A DNA stretch of 64,000 bases from the NCBI GenBank assembly GCA_030407315.1, contig JALQPE010002680.1, forward strand, positions 1 through 64,000, read 5' to 3'. Below, piece by piece: positions 21,090 through 32,133 of the stretch. Every line of letters begins with the position of its first letter. Position 1 is the stretch's first letter. This DNA comes from Asparagopsis taxiformis (lineage: Eukaryota > Rhodophyta > Florideophyceae > Bonnemaisoniales > Bonnemaisoniaceae). The notes under the pieces are model-generated. The model had not been told where the DNA came from. It saw only the letters and a list, made by a program, of their open reading frames with translations, and ran no database searches. Position numbers and translations under genes: made by a program.

Positions 21090-23495
21090 ATGAATTACGC
21101 TGTGTCGAATTCCAGCGCGTCGCCCAGGCAACCGTTGCCAACGTCAGCGGACGCCGAAGCCGACGTGGCCTTGTCAGCAGAAGCGATCTTCGCGACTGAT
21201 CGATCTATCCCGCCGGATATCGAGGCGATCGGCCAGCTACCACGTACGGTAAGCCCGTTTGAGTCCGTGAGTATGGACCCCGCAACGCGCGGTCAGCTCA
21301 ACGAAGGGAACGTGACTCCCACGGCACTACGTGTAGTGTACGAAGACCTTCGAGGTCACATCGAAAGGGCGAGCGACGCGGCCGTCGACGAAGCCGTAAG
21401 GCAGAGACTCGGAGTCTCGGAGCGCGAAGCTCGTGCGTTACGTGAACGCTCAGCGACCCTCGAACGGGAAAACGAAGATTTACGAAACCGCCTCTCCGCC
21501 GTGGAGGGAAGACTCGACTCGTTTGTCGTAGTATTCAACGAAATCGTCGCCGGACGTTCCGCTCCGCCGAGCGGAAGCGATCCGAATTACGAACAAGGCT
21601 CGCGCGCCTATAACTCGCAATCCTCCCCGGCCGTTCCGGGAGGATACCCACCAACACCCGGTCCGACGACCCCGACAACGTACGGAAGGGGGGCGACAGT
21701 GCAACGAGCCATCGCCAACCCCGACGAGACGCCACGAAGGCAATTACGTTTTAACGATACGCCAGACCACGCGCGGTCGGCGGACGCAGCACGTGCTGCG
21801 CAATTCGATACGAGAGCTCCCCCGCCACGTGAAACGTACATTCCGTGGCTGGGAACGTTCGGCACGACGGACACGCGAGTCCACGAAAACGAACGTGCCG
21901 ACGCGGTACGCTTACCAGGGAACGCCCTCGGACCCGTTTGCCACGCGTTGGCAGAGCACACGACAATGCTCGACGCATTTGCGAACGTGGTGTCGTACCG
22001 CATGTACCGACTTAACGATGTACGTGAACATCTCTACGTGAACGAGAGTCAAAGCGTACATAAGCTCAAACGTGAGCTGGAGGGACTTTTCCCTACGTTA
22101 AAGCCGTTCTCCGGCCGGAATCCGATTACGTTACTCGGATTCCTCGCCCAAATACGTGATGGGTTCAGCACACTCGGAGTGTGCGAGGGAGTGGCAGTAC
22201 GTGCGCTGCACTTCTTCCTCGAAGGGGACGCCCGACGGTTCTACGATTCCCAGTGTACGACTGGTGTGATCACGACTGATCCGACGAAGAGGTTCTCGTG
22301 GCCTCACGTAATCAACGCGTTGATCAAACGATATCTGCAAGACGACGTGCTGCAGGAGGCCTACGAAAAGGTCACGATGATCACGCAGAGTCCTAACGAG
22401 GACGAGAATCAGTACGCTGATAGACTCGACACCGCCACGCGGGCGTGTAACTACGTGTTTACGGATCGACTCCTCGTTCACCACTACGTGCGTGGTTTGC
22501 TGCCCTCGACGCGGGCAGCCGTGACGGAACGACTCCGGTCACTCCCCGAACGAGAGAGGAACGACCTCACCGTTGTGAGACGATTGGCGACGGCCGAAGG
22601 AACGACCTTCCGTGCACGTACGGCAGCTGTCGCGTCAGCCGCGAAACCGAAAGTGCGGTTTCCGGTGAAGCCTACGTTGGCTATTTCCGACCACGAGTCG
22701 AGGAAGTTCGCGGACTACGATGAGTCCGTGTACTTACGTAATGAACGGGCTAACGAGCCCAGTTACCACGATGGTAACCTGAACATCCCCGCGAGGGACG
22801 ACGACGACGTGTCGCTCGCTGCGGTTCACGTTGCCGAGAATTTGGAGGCGATCCTCTTCACGAACGGGCCGCCGCCCAACGATACGAAAACGGCAAACGA
22901 AAAGCCGGACGAGCTCGAAGCTCGATTGAACCGTCCATGCGAGGACGTGCCGAAGCTCACGAGCGAGCAGACGCAATTGGCGCACTCCGTAATCCCGAAT
23001 GATTACTGGACGCTGTCGTGTTGGTCATGCCGCGAAGATGGCCACTCGACGTTTACGTGTCCGCGTCTGACGCCAGATCAACGGATCTTTTTCGCGTACA
23101 AGTACTACCTCTTCCACGTGAAGAGCAACCCACGTCAGGCTGAGTACTTCCGCCAACGAATGGCTAAACGTAACCAGGAACGACCTGGCGAGCGAGGGAA
23201 CGTGACCCCGCGGAGGTACGGCACGCCGCCTACGATACTCCGAAACCCCAATCGTGACGGGGGAAGGCCCTTCGACAGGCGCCGCGGCGATTTTCGTAAT
23301 GACCGACGTGACCCCCGCCCGTGGGCGAACGAACGGAATGGCCAGCGTAATGGCCGCAGCGGAGTCTACGTGACGACCTCCGCTGACGAAACGCCACTCG
23401 AGGCGGAAACGAGTCACGATGACGAACGAGCTTCGTGGGCTCACGACGACAACGTGTCGAGCGGCCCCGCGCCGGGAAACGACCAGGCGATGTAG
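21090..23495 (+). CDS. Gag polyprotein of the retrotransposon
   Basis: This is the structural protein of the retrotransposon particle, 801 aa from the first in-frame ATG (the frame is open upstream from about 21006). A Ser/Pro-rich N-terminus is followed by a coiled-coil-like stretch (EREARALRERSATLERENED) and a Ty3-type capsid region (FLEGDARRFYDSQ, YADRLDTATRACNYVF). The zinc knuckle CWSCREDGHSTFTC (CX2CX4HX4C) is at about 23018-23060. An Arg/Gly/Asn-rich tail follows. The frame overlaps the pol frame by about 60 bases in the -1 register, which could be programmed frameshifting. Confidence 0.85.
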   Translation: MNYAVSNSSASPRQPLPTSADAEADVALSAEAIFATDRSIPPDIEAIGQLPRTVSPFESVSMDPATRGQLNEGNVTPTALRVVYEDLRGHIERASDAAVDEAVRQRLGVSEREARALRERSATLERENEDLRNRLSAVEGRLDSFVVVFNEIVAGRSAPPSGSDPNYEQGSRAYNSQSSPAVPGGYPPTPGPTTPTTYGRGATVQRAIANPDETPRRQLRFNDTPDHARSADAARAAQFDTRAPPPRETYIPWLGTFGTTDTRVHENERADAVRLPGNALGPVCHALAEHTTMLDAFANVVSYRMYRLNDVREHLYVNESQSVHKLKRELEGLFPTLKPFSGRNPITLLGFLAQIRDGFSTLGVCEGVAVRALHFFLEGDARRFYDSQCTTGVITTDPTKRFSWPHVINALIKRYLQDDVLQEAYEKVTMITQSPNEDENQYADRLDTATRACNYVFTDRLLVHHYVRGLLPSTRAAVTERLRSLPERERNDLTVVRRLATAEGTTFRARTAAVASAAKPKVRFPVKPTLAISDHESRKFADYDESVYLRNERANEPSYHDGNLNIPARDDDDVSLAAVHVAENLEAILFTNGPPPNDTKTANEKPDELEARLNRPCEDVPKLTSEQTQLAHSVIPNDYWTLSCWSCREDGHSTFTCPRLTPDQRIFFAYKYYLFHVKSNPRQAEYFRQRMAKRNQERPGERGNVTPRRYGTPPTILRNPNRDGGRPFDRRRGDFRNDRRDPRPWANERNGQRNGRSGVYVTTSADETPLEAETSHDDERASWAHDDNVSSGPAPGNDQAM

Positions 23496-24148
23496 GTCAC
23501 GAGCCACCCACATCGCCTGAACCCTTACGTAAAAGGGGGACGACCGACGTCGATGATTGGTCCTCCGCAGGCTCACCGATGAACGAGAGCTACGTAAAGC
23601 TCACGGCCGCGAAGGCCAACTCGAGTCACACGACACCCGACGTGGGGGAAGAAACGAAGTCCGACGGGACGAACGAACCTCACACGAAGAGGAAGCCTCG
23701 CAGACGAGCGAGACGCGCTACCCGGAAGCACGACGCTTCCGAGCGCGAGAAAGCCAAACACGCGGCTTATACGAAGCGTGTCGACGCAAAAGAAGCCATA
23801 CGGGCTCACACGATGAAGCGACGAACCGCTAGCGAAGACGTAGACCGCGCGCCGGTCAGGACCGAACCGTTGGTCCTCGACGGGCATACGTGCCTACTTG
23901 CGTCGAAGCATTATATCGTGTCCGGAACGATCGGACTAGACCTCAACGTGATGAGGGCGATTACCATCGCGATGGATACGTGCAGCGGCTACAACTTGAT
24001 ACGAACAAGTTACTACCCTACGACTGGGTCGACCGCTGTCTACGTGACGAAGAGCTGCCGAAGCTCGGAGACGCCAACGGGCGACGTTTGCCTATCGAAG
24101 GCGCCATCCTGCTTCGTGTCAGGCTGGGGAACTCGCTGTTCCGCGTAA
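23435..24148 (+). pseudogene. Pol segment 1: N-terminal pol and start of protease
   Basis: The frame overlaps gag in the -1 register; the first ATG is at 23579. A basic linker is followed by LVLDGHTCLLASKHYIVSGT and the protease active-site region AMDTCSGYNLI (Asp-Thr-Cys-Ser-Gly at 23974-23988). Retropepsins normally read Asp-Thr/Ser-Gly, so a Cys sits where the Gly is expected. After about 24015 the homology passes to the next frame, and the remaining codons here are out of frame. Confidence 0.65.
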
Positions 24149-25803
24149 AATTCTTCGTAGCCAACACGCTGGCTGTTCCCGTTATAATGGGCACGTCGTT
24201 CATGTCGAAGCATGTCGATGCTATACGCTGTCGAGCGCAGACAATCGACCTCCATCGGGGGGATACGATACCCATTATCGCGGAGGGCGATACGACGACT
24301 CCGTACGAGGAGGGGGAAGAGACGAATCCAAACGTGGAACACCCGAAACGCCGCGAGCGTAACGCGGCCTCGAATAGGCCGAGCCGAACGTTCTCGGTTC
24401 GCCTGACGAAGTACACGCGTGTACCGGCGATGTCGCAGCGGACCGTCAACGTGACGACGGATGCGACCGGACTCGTGTTCCTCGAGCCGAAAGCGTCGGT
24501 GCAATTCCGGCATGGGCTGCGCATAGCCAACGGAGTGGTCGACGTAGGACCGAGAGAGACGTTCTCTATTATCGTATCTAACTTCACGAAGAAGGACCGC
24601 GAATTGCCGAAAGGCGCGACGATTGCGTACGCGGTACGCTCCCCGTTGGGAATCGTCCCACTCAAGCGTGAGGGCGGCGAAGCCCTCGCGAAGGTTTTGA
24701 ACCTACCGCTAGTCGACGCGACGACGCGGACAACTACGAACGGGTTGGGCGACGCAACGCCAGACCCGTTGGTCAACGAAAAGGGGAACGACCCCGCCAC
24801 GGATTGGCAGTCGACAATCGATTTGTCGCACCTCGACGACGAGGATTTACGAAAGCGCATCAACGAGATGCTAGCTACACATTCGTCAATGTGGACGAGC
24901 GGACGCCTCGGCGAAATCAATGCTACGGAGCATCGAATCGAACTCGAACCGGGCACGCGGCCCATACGTTCAATGCCCTATCGTCAGGGTCCGGCTCTAC
25001 GTACGATAGCCGAGGAGCAGATCACGAAGATGCTCAACGAAGGGGTTATCGAACCCGCGTCCAGCGAATGGGCGTCACCAATCGTGTTGGTGCCGAAGAA
25101 GGACGGATCCTTACGTTTCTGTGTCGACTACAGACGTTTGAACGCGAAAACGATCGCTGATTCGTACCCGCTTCCTCGTATGGAAGACTGCCTCGATTCG
25201 TTGGGCGACGCAGCCATCTTCACGACACTAGATTGTAACGCCGGTTACTGGCAAGTGCCCGTCTCCGCCGAGGACCGTGATAAGACAACGTTTACGTCTT
25301 TCATGGGAACGTATCGCTACGTGCGAATGCCATTCGGGCTACGAAATGCCCCCGCTACGTTTCAGCGGACGTTGGACATCATCCTCTCCGGAGTACGTTG
25401 GCAATCGTGCCTGGTCTACTTAGACGACGTAATCGTCTTTTCGAAAGACCTCGAGTCTCACCTGGGTCACGTTGACCAGGTGCTTTCCCTGCTACGCGCA
25501 GCGGGAGTAACGTTAAAGCTCACGAAGTGCTCGTTCTTTCAACCACGAGTTGACTACCTGGGGCACGTGATTACCCCAGGGAAGCTGCACGTTGCAGCAC
25601 GGAACAAGGAAGCCTTTCGTACGGCTACGTTCCCACGCGACAAGACGCAATGTCGATCGTTTTTGGGCGCGGCCAACGTTTACCGCCGTTTCGTAAAGGC
25701 GTATGCCGAGATCGCTCGGCCACTCAACACGATGTTGAAGAAGGACGCTTCCCCGATTGGACGAACCCAACGGACGCGCAAACGAATGCGTTCGAAACGT
25801 TGA
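23890..25803 (+). pseudogene. Pol segment 2: protease end and reverse transcriptase
   Basis: This frame is -1 relative to segment 1 and carries the real sequence from about 24010. It includes the protease tail (VPVIMGTSFMSKHVD), a linker, then Ty3-type reverse transcriptase: RPIRSMPYRQGPA, SPIVLVPKKDGSLRFCVDYR, TLDCNAGYWQVPV, FGLRNAPATFQR and the catalytic YLDD (25417-25428). It copies element RNA into cDNA. The frame leaves the homology near 25750, after FVKAYAEIARPLN. The first 40 or so codons are out of frame. Confidence 0.85.
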
Positions 25804-26228
25804 AGACAATACTGGTGTCGCCACCAGTATTGCACCTTCCGAAGGCGGGACGTCCGTTCATGATCGATACCGACGCGTCGGCGTATCAGCTGGGAGCTAC
25901 GTTGCTCCAGCAGCAGAACGAGGACAAGCCCAACGAATGGGTGCCGATTGGGTACTGGTCGAAGACCCTCAACGAAACCGAACGCGGTTACTCGGCAACG
26001 GAGCGCGAGTGTTACTCCGTCGTCTGGGCGATAACGTCGCTCCGACCCTACGTAGAGGGTCAGCGATTTACCGTACGTACGGATCACGAAGCCTTACGTT
26101 GGCTGATGACGTTAACGGACGCGTCCGGACGACTACTACGATGGAGGCTACGCGTTGCCGAATTCGATTTCGAAGTACGTACAGGCCTGGGCGCGTGCAC
26201 CAGGTACCTGACGCTTTATCACGTGTGA
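25650..26228 (+). pseudogene. Pol segment 3: RNase H
   Basis: Another -1 step. It is homologous from about 25755: FPDWTNPTDAQTNAFETLK, PFMIDTDASAYQLGATLLQQ (first catalytic Asp), YWSKTLNETERGYSATEREC (catalytic Glu) and FTVRTDHEALRWLM (Asp). This is the RNase H of the Ty3/gypsy RT-RNase H pair. It leaves frame near 26190, just before the conserved PDALSR motif, which is found in the next frame. Confidence 0.85.
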
Positions 26229-28021
26229 TATCTACGTATGACGACGGTCGACCCGTCGACGATGACGTACCATCGTACGGGGACGCAGTCCTCGTGACGA
26301 CTCGCAGTCGGCGACAACCCACACGAAATGGGCAAGGACGAACGACGTCCGTACGTAAAAAGGCAACGAATGCCAGGGGTCACGACGACCCGTCGAACGA
26401 GACTCGTGATGAACGAACATCGGCCACGACGGCTGGCCACGATGGCTTCGAGTTCAACCGCGACGCGACGCTCGATGACGTTCTCGACGAGGAACCGGAT
26501 TTCCTCGACGAACAGCGCGCTGCCGAAGACGATTCGGCACGCGTGCCACCAGCTGACGTCCAGCTTCCCATTACGAGGGACGAGCTTATCGAAGCTCAAC
26601 GCGAGGACGCGTTCTGTCAAACGATACTGACACGACAGTCCGAGACGCAGGACGCTGCATTCTTCGAAGGCCACGATGGCCTACTCCGACGCCGGAACCC
26701 TCACGATGAGGAACGTACACAAATCGTTGTGCCGGCTTCGTTACGGCCGCGGCTGCTGGAGTTAACGCACCACCACGTCCTCGCTGGACATCCCGGGCAA
26801 ACGCGTATGTACTATACCCTACGGAGGACGTACTACTGGCCCGCGATGGCCGCCGACATCCATGCAACGGTACGAAACTGCGTTGGATGTGCGAAGAACC
26901 GCGTGAAGCTTCGCAAACGGACGAACCCGTTACGTTTATTTCCGGCTACGGAGCCGCTGCGAGACCTATGTATCGACATACTAGGTCCGCTTACGAAGAC
27001 CACGCGTGGTAACCGATTTATCCTCGTGATAACGGACCGCTTCACGAAGCTGACTAGAGTCGTACCTCTACGAAATATCGATTCCGCCAACGTGGCGAGC
27101 GCGTTCGTCAACGCGTGGGTCTTCTCGTATGGACCCCCACGGACGCTCATAAGCGACAACGGAAAGCAGTTCGCTGCTAAGTTTTTCCAGCGCGTCTGCA
27201 ACGAAATCGGCGTGACGAACGTCTTTACGTCGACGTACCACCCCCAAACGAACGGGCAGGTGGAGCGCTACAACAGGACGATCCTGGCGATGCTACGCAA
27301 TTACGTGAACGAAAACCAGAACGACTGGGATCGATACGCATCGGCGTTAACGTTTGCGTATAACACGCATGTGCATTCGAGCACGGGCACGACGCCCTTC
27401 GATTTGATTCTCACGAATCCACCGCCACCGTTGGCGCTACACACGTCGGTAACGAACCGCGAACTACCCGACGGGGGAGGGCGAGCCACTTACGTTCGTG
27501 AGCTCGCCACAACGATGGATAACGCGTATCGAACGCTGAAGGCCGAGCAGGCACGTTACAAACGAAATTTCGACAAGCGAGTCCGTGTCTCGAATCGAAA
27601 CATCCGCGCGGGAGAATACGTATTCATCGACCCGACGGACGGGACCACGAAGGGCACGAAGCTCGGCAACCACGCGTTGGGACCGTTCCGCGTACTACGT
27701 AACGACGTACGAACGTTCGTCATCCAACGAGGAGACGTAGTTGAACGTGTCAACTCGGACCGCGTTGCGTACGCGCCAACGCCGGCGAACGCGCCCCCGC
27801 CGGAGCCATACGATGCCACCGAGGCAGACCTCGACAAGAACCGCGATGGTCCGGCGTATGTAGTAGACGACCTACTAAACCATCGCGTAAACGATGACGG
27901 CACCCTAGACTTCCTCGTGAAGTGGGTCGGGTATCGTAACCCTACGTGGGAGCCCCGCCGGAACGTATCTGAAGAGAGCGTCTCTCGATACTTCGCACGC
28001 GTGCGACGAGCAACAACGTGA
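25757..28021 (+). CDS. Pol segment 4: integrase with chromodomain
   Basis: The frame carries the true sequence from about 26190 (RVHQVPDALSRVIS). It includes an acidic linker, the HHCC zinc site (LTHHHVLAGHPGQ ... NCVGCAKNR), and the integrase core with Asp in CIDILGPL, Asp in LISDNGKQF and Glu in HPQTNGQVERYN. A GPF-like region (LGNHALGPFRVLR) follows. The C-terminal chromodomain (VDDLLNHRVNDDGTLDFLVK, WVGYRNPTWEPR) is complete. In chromoviruses this domain targets insertion to modified chromatin. Codons before about 26190 are out of frame. Confidence 0.85.
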   Translation: MDEPNGRANECVRNVEDNTGVATSIAPSEGGTSVHDRYRRVGVSAGSYVAPAAERGQAQRMGADWVLVEDPQRNRTRLLGNGARVLLRRLGDNVAPTLRRGSAIYRTYGSRSLTLADDVNGRVRTTTTMEATRCRIRFRSTYRPGRVHQVPDALSRVISTYDDGRPVDDDVPSYGDAVLVTTRSRRQPTRNGQGRTTSVRKKATNARGHDDPSNETRDERTSATTAGHDGFEFNRDATLDDVLDEEPDFLDEQRAAEDDSARVPPADVQLPITRDELIEAQREDAFCQTILTRQSETQDAAFFEGHDGLLRRRNPHDEERTQIVVPASLRPRLLELTHHHVLAGHPGQTRMYYTLRRTYYWPAMAADIHATVRNCVGCAKNRVKLRKRTNPLRLFPATEPLRDLCIDILGPLTKTTRGNRFILVITDRFTKLTRVVPLRNIDSANVASAFVNAWVFSYGPPRTLISDNGKQFAAKFFQRVCNEIGVTNVFTSTYHPQTNGQVERYNRTILAMLRNYVNENQNDWDRYASALTFAYNTHVHSSTGTTPFDLILTNPPPPLALHTSVTNRELPDGGGRATYVRELATTMDNAYRTLKAEQARYKRNFDKRVRVSNRNIRAGEYVFIDPTDGTTKGTKLGNHALGPFRVLRNDVRTFVIQRGDVVERVNSDRVAYAPTPANAPPPEPYDATEADLDKNRDGPAYVVDDLLNHRVNDDGTLDFLVKWVGYRNPTWEPRRNVSEESVSRYFARVRRATT

Positions 28022-30386
28022 AAGGCCACGACGGCCCCCGAAAACGCACACGAGCGTCGGGTTAAGCGCACGCGTGCGCGACGTTGCACGATGCAACAAA
28101 CGAAGGCGACGAGCCGCACGAAAGAGAAGCGAAGGCACAACGAGTGGCCGGGACGTCCACCCTTGCGTTGGGGGGCGCGATGCGTGCTAGAGCCGTCGCT
28201 CTTTTCGTTTTCGACACCATACGATGGTGGAGGCACGAGCGCCAACGAAAGATTGGACGACGAGTCCACGCGCGGACGATTCACACGATGTGAAGAGCCA
28301 CGACTGGCTCGACAGTGTTGACCGTCCCACGGGCAAAGGTGACGACACCACGGGCCACGGACGGACAACACGTCAGATTTTTCGCGCGAAAAATTATACG
28401 TGGGCCAGCGGGCCATGGACGCACGGTACGAAAAATCGGGCCGATTACAGTGCGCTAATCCGGCCAAATCTCGGGACACGCGTGCCCCGAAAATTTCGTA
28501 ATTTCGGCATGTCACGTGAGCCATCGTACGTCCCCGTGGACAACCGCTGACAACGAGTCGCATCGACCAACGAGGTCAACGCCAAACAGCTCGCGAGCTA
28601 ACGGCAACGTGACGCCGGAAGGCGGAGAAACGACGTAGGACGGACGCGTCCCCAACGAAGATGGCAACGGCCTCGTTACGAAACTCCCCGCACGAAGCGG
28701 AACGAAGCTATACGTTAGCCGACGAATTAGACCAACGGGTCTCAGCGCACGAAACGCGCGAGTAAAGCGTGCGAACGACGAGCCAACGAGGCCGCGACGA
28801 CGGGCGGCGAACCGTATCGCCACCGTGAGGCACGACGCCGAACGCGGTAGCCACGTACGGCAACCACGGAACGACACAACGGTGTCCTGCCACGCGGGCA
28901 TAGCGAATGACGCGCGAAAGCGAAAAGCCCGCCGGCTAGTCGAGACGCACGAGCAAACCCGAAAGGGGTTGACCACGTACGGTCACGAAGGCTAAGACGC
29001 GCACGTCCGCATCGCAAAACGAGAAGCTAACGAGCTTAGACCCCGTTCGAATTCGAAGGCGCGCGCGGCACCGGCCACGTCGGCCAGGATACGAGCGCGT
29101 ACGCGGACGTCGCTAACGATAACGACGCACGCCAACGGGCCGAACGTACGAAACGAATACGAATACGCAACGGCGTACAAGCTGGTAGCCAACGTAAACG
29201 GCACAGCTGAAGGCAACGTCTGCCGACGAACCTGGCTCACGTAACAGCCTCAAACGCCCGCGGGCGTGCGAAACGACTTCGTCAATCGCGTCCCCGTCGG
29301 GTTCGCAAGTCGAATAAACTAAATTACGCAACGGCGTAGAGGGCGAGCATTACGTATGCCCAGGTGCACGTCGCACCACATAACGGATGAGCTAACGAAA
29401 CGCTCCTCGGACGCCGCGGCGAACGACGCCACCACACGAAGCGGACTAGCGCAACGATTGCGCCACCGGCTAACGTGAAGCCGCGGGAACGTGAAGCGCG
29501 ACGGCGCTAACGGTGTTAACGGCTATACGAAAAGCCAAGCCCGCCGGCAAAGACGTTGTCTACGGAACCGCGACGCGCCACGACGCACTGCCGCGTACAC
29601 GCAACGGCGTGAAACGTCAAGCCAACTCACGCGCGAGTCGGCCTGACGCTTAGCGAATTTTTCGTCCGGCTCACCGGAGCGAATTAAATTGGCACCGACG
29701 TGCTACGTGCCAGAGAGCTCGAATGCTCAACGGAATTCGACACCCGACGGGGTTATCCGGACGAGGAACGACGGCGGAAACGATTCCTGAGTTAGTTACT
29801 AATGATACGCACGCCAACGGGCTCTAAGATCGAGGTTAACGTACCACTCGCAGTGAAAAGCCGCCGCTACGCGCCGCCGCTTTGCCGAATAATTGCGTGT
29901 GTTACGAACTTGCCAACGGGCACGCATCGCCGCGAACTCGAAGCACGGGCTACGTAAGCCGTACGACACCCGACGGGGTAGACGCCACAACAAAAAAATT
30001 GTGGGGAGGGGCTTAACGCTAACCCCTCCCCCGCTGCAGACGACCTGCCAACACGTATTACGAAGCTCAACGGAGCCATGCGATTACGCAAAGAAACAAA
30101 CGAAAGTTTACGAAGCAGCTCGATGCTAAAAGCCTACGAGGCCTACGACTAACCACGGAACGACGCCAACGGGCGGGCCGCGATGATTACGAAGAGTCGG
30201 AGCGCGCGCGCACTCCGGCGCCGTGGCGAACCAATCAGCCAACCGGGCCGCGTACGTTTAAACGAGATTTTTCGGGACAACTGCCACGTCCGCAGTTGTA
30301 CCCGAAAAGGCGCCACGGCCCCGTGTCTCAGGCGCGTCCTAACGGGCCTCGCGTGGCCGGGACGTCCACGTGTGGGGGTGGGGCTG
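28022..30386. other. Long non-coding 3' segment of retrotransposon
   Basis: 2.4 kb between the pol stop and the 3' LTR. Composition stays ACG/CGT-rich, like the coding part. Open frames on the minus strand (for example 27556-28563) are mirror frames of a CpG-rich text without domain features. No env-like or antisense gene is recognised. Confidence 0.6.
30371..30386 (+). other. Candidate polypurine tract
   Basis: The G-rich run TGTGGGGGTGGGGCTG directly abuts the 3' LTR start, the expected position for plus-strand priming. Confidence 0.45.
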
Positions 30387-31039
30387 TGTAGTATACGTGG
30401 CAATTCCGAAATTGCAAATATTTACGTTTTCCGCGGAATTCGAATTTCGCCGGATACGACCGGCGACAGCAATGCACGACCATTGCTGGCGCATGCGCGC
30501 GCGCAACCTGCACACGTGTGCAACGAACGTATTGGCAACGGCCAACGGACCAACGGGTCCCTACGTGTGACCCACAAGGTCCCTTCCCATTCGGGGACGT
30601 TACGAGCAGTGTTTACACTGTAAAGCGATGCCATCGTGGCCATATAGGTATTGGCATCGTGCCGGGAGGGAAAGGGGACAAGACAACGATCGAGCAACGG
30701 CTCTAGTCTACGACTGACTTCTACGTTTACGTTTACGTTTGGCCTAACGAGGCTTCGTCTCCGTCGAGCTGCGTACTCCCTACCCATCGCCGCACGTAAG
30801 GCTGATTGCGTGTAGTGCCTCCGGGCTTGGTCGAGAGCGCCTCCGGTGACGTACCACCTCGTGTGCTAACGTAATCCTCGCGTGGATTGTTGCGTCGTGA
30901 CGCTCGTGTCTACTCGCTAACCACTCTACCTTCTACCGTTCTAACAATACAGTCAAACACCAGCGGGTGGACTGCTCGTTTCGTTTCGTAAGGACAGCGT
31001 GTCCACTGGCTCGTACCAGCTACTACGTCTAACGAACTA
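30387..31039 (+). repeat. 3' LTR
   Basis: It begins TGTAGTATACGTGG at 30387 and ends AACGAACTA, followed by the target duplication TCGTT. It matches 20335-20972 along its length with scattered differences, so insertion is not brand-new or one LTR has been altered. Confidence 0.8.
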
Positions 31040-31044
31040 TCGTT

Positions 31045-31583
31045 CCACAGAGTGCTCGGATTTCGTCATCCGGAGGGAGAGGGGCTTGTCTGTGTACACA
31101 CCAAGCTTCTGAAACAGAATGCTACATACAGTCAGAGCAGAGGAGGTCATGGAACTGTTGGAATCGAATGGAGGGGGTAGAGGATGTTTGGCAGCTGACT
31201 CCAGCTTTTCCAATCTTGCCAGCATTTCTGCTACGGTCTTCTTCATTTGATCCGCAGTGCAATCTTGAAGGATGCCGCGGTGGCGGTGGCGAGTGTGGTC
31301 AATGCCGTAGTCCGGGTCTCTCTCTGCTGGGGATGCAGGTGAGTCCATACTGCGAAGCTCACCACTTCGCCACGGGAGAACCCTTCCGGAATCCTTGTCG
31401 ACGAGCTCGTTACGATCTGAAATCTTGACTTGAGAAAGGGTAGAGTCGAAACCATATTCAGCTTTGTATTCGAGCAATGCATGGAGGAATGGGTCTGTTT
31501 CAGTCTTGACCTGAGTAATTTCCTTGACGATTGCAGACCACCACACAATTTTTCGTTTCCTCCCAAACGGCCGAAGTTCCCAT
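31045..31583 (-). pseudogene. Truncated Tudor-like/coiled-coil gene
   Basis: An ATG at 31583 starts MGTSAVWEETK. One extra A in the run at about 31548-31552 shifts the frame into IVWWSAIVKEIT. The W..WW.A.V.EI pattern matches the Tudor-like module of the protein at 45789 (VWFQVGDDAIWWKATVVEI). A polar region, PWRSGELRSMDSP, then a short coiled coil (MKKTVAEMLARLEKLES) follow. The frame is cut at 31045 by the retrotransposon after KSEHSVE. It is thus a 5' fragment with one frame break. Both the domain call and the relation to 45789 come from by-eye comparison. Confidence 0.55.
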
Positions 31584-32133
31584 TGAACTTATATAACGTC
31601 GTTTGGAGCGAGAGGAAGCATGTTGGGATAGCTATGGAATAGAATTGTTGTATTAGTGAAAGCCTAACCGTTACCTTCTGCTAAAGAGTAGTATATACTA
31701 GGAGGATTGGAAAGGTCGAGAAGAGATGTTTAGGTGGTGTAGAAATAGAATGGACAATTGACAAAATTGACACGTCAGTGTGGATGATGTCTGCCATGAA
31801 CTGATTGCAGCATAAAATTTGATGTGAATAATCGTTCTAGAAGTGAATGTCGGATGCATATGATTGGACTACAAAGATACGTTTAGAGATGTTACGGGGC
31901 CCAATAAATTGCATGGAAAAATATTTTGAGTATTACTTTAGTATTACATTGATTATTGAGCTAACAGTCGATGTAGTTATCTTGTAAAGGTTCGGACAGG
32001 GTGGAAAGGAAACAGCCACCGAAGTGCTACCACTCGCTGACACTTTGTTTTAAACAACCAACTTCTGCTTTGCGCCACCCTGGTCAAGCAGCAACCTACT
32101 ATTCCTTTCTTAAAAACTCTACCTTTGTTCGCC
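31584..32133. promoter_or_regulatory. Intergenic region between divergent genes
   Basis: AT-richer than the genes. It must hold the promoters of the truncated Tudor-like gene (minus) and the methyltransferase/SET gene (plus). A TATATAA lies about 10-15 bases upstream of the 31583 ATG on the minus strand. No repeats of the listed families occur here. Confidence 0.4.

Larger units (their letters stand above)
20335..31039 (+). mobile_element. Ty3/gypsy LTR retrotransposon, chromovirus type
   Basis: This is a 10.7-kb element with two LTRs of about 640-650 bp and a 5-bp target duplication TCGTT (20330-20334 and 31040-31044). The order is gag with CCHC knuckle, protease, reverse transcriptase, RNase H, integrase (HHCC and D,D,E) and a C-terminal chromodomain, which is the Ty3/gypsy order and chromovirus hallmark. 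A long non-coding segment (28.0-30.4 kb) precedes the 3' LTR. Pol is broken into four frames, each offset by -1 from the last. CpG (ACG/CGT) is very frequent throughout, unlike the flanks. The element sits between two truncated genes. Confidence 0.9.

Noticed and set aside
24018..24965. 315-codon minus-strand frame opposite pol
   Set aside because: Shadow of the protease/RT frame.
27556..28563. 335-codon minus-strand frame in the retrotransposon
   Set aside because: It mirrors the integrase/chromodomain coding strand and the CpG-rich spacer, is Arg/Ser-rich and has no domain. Stops are rare on both strands because of composition.
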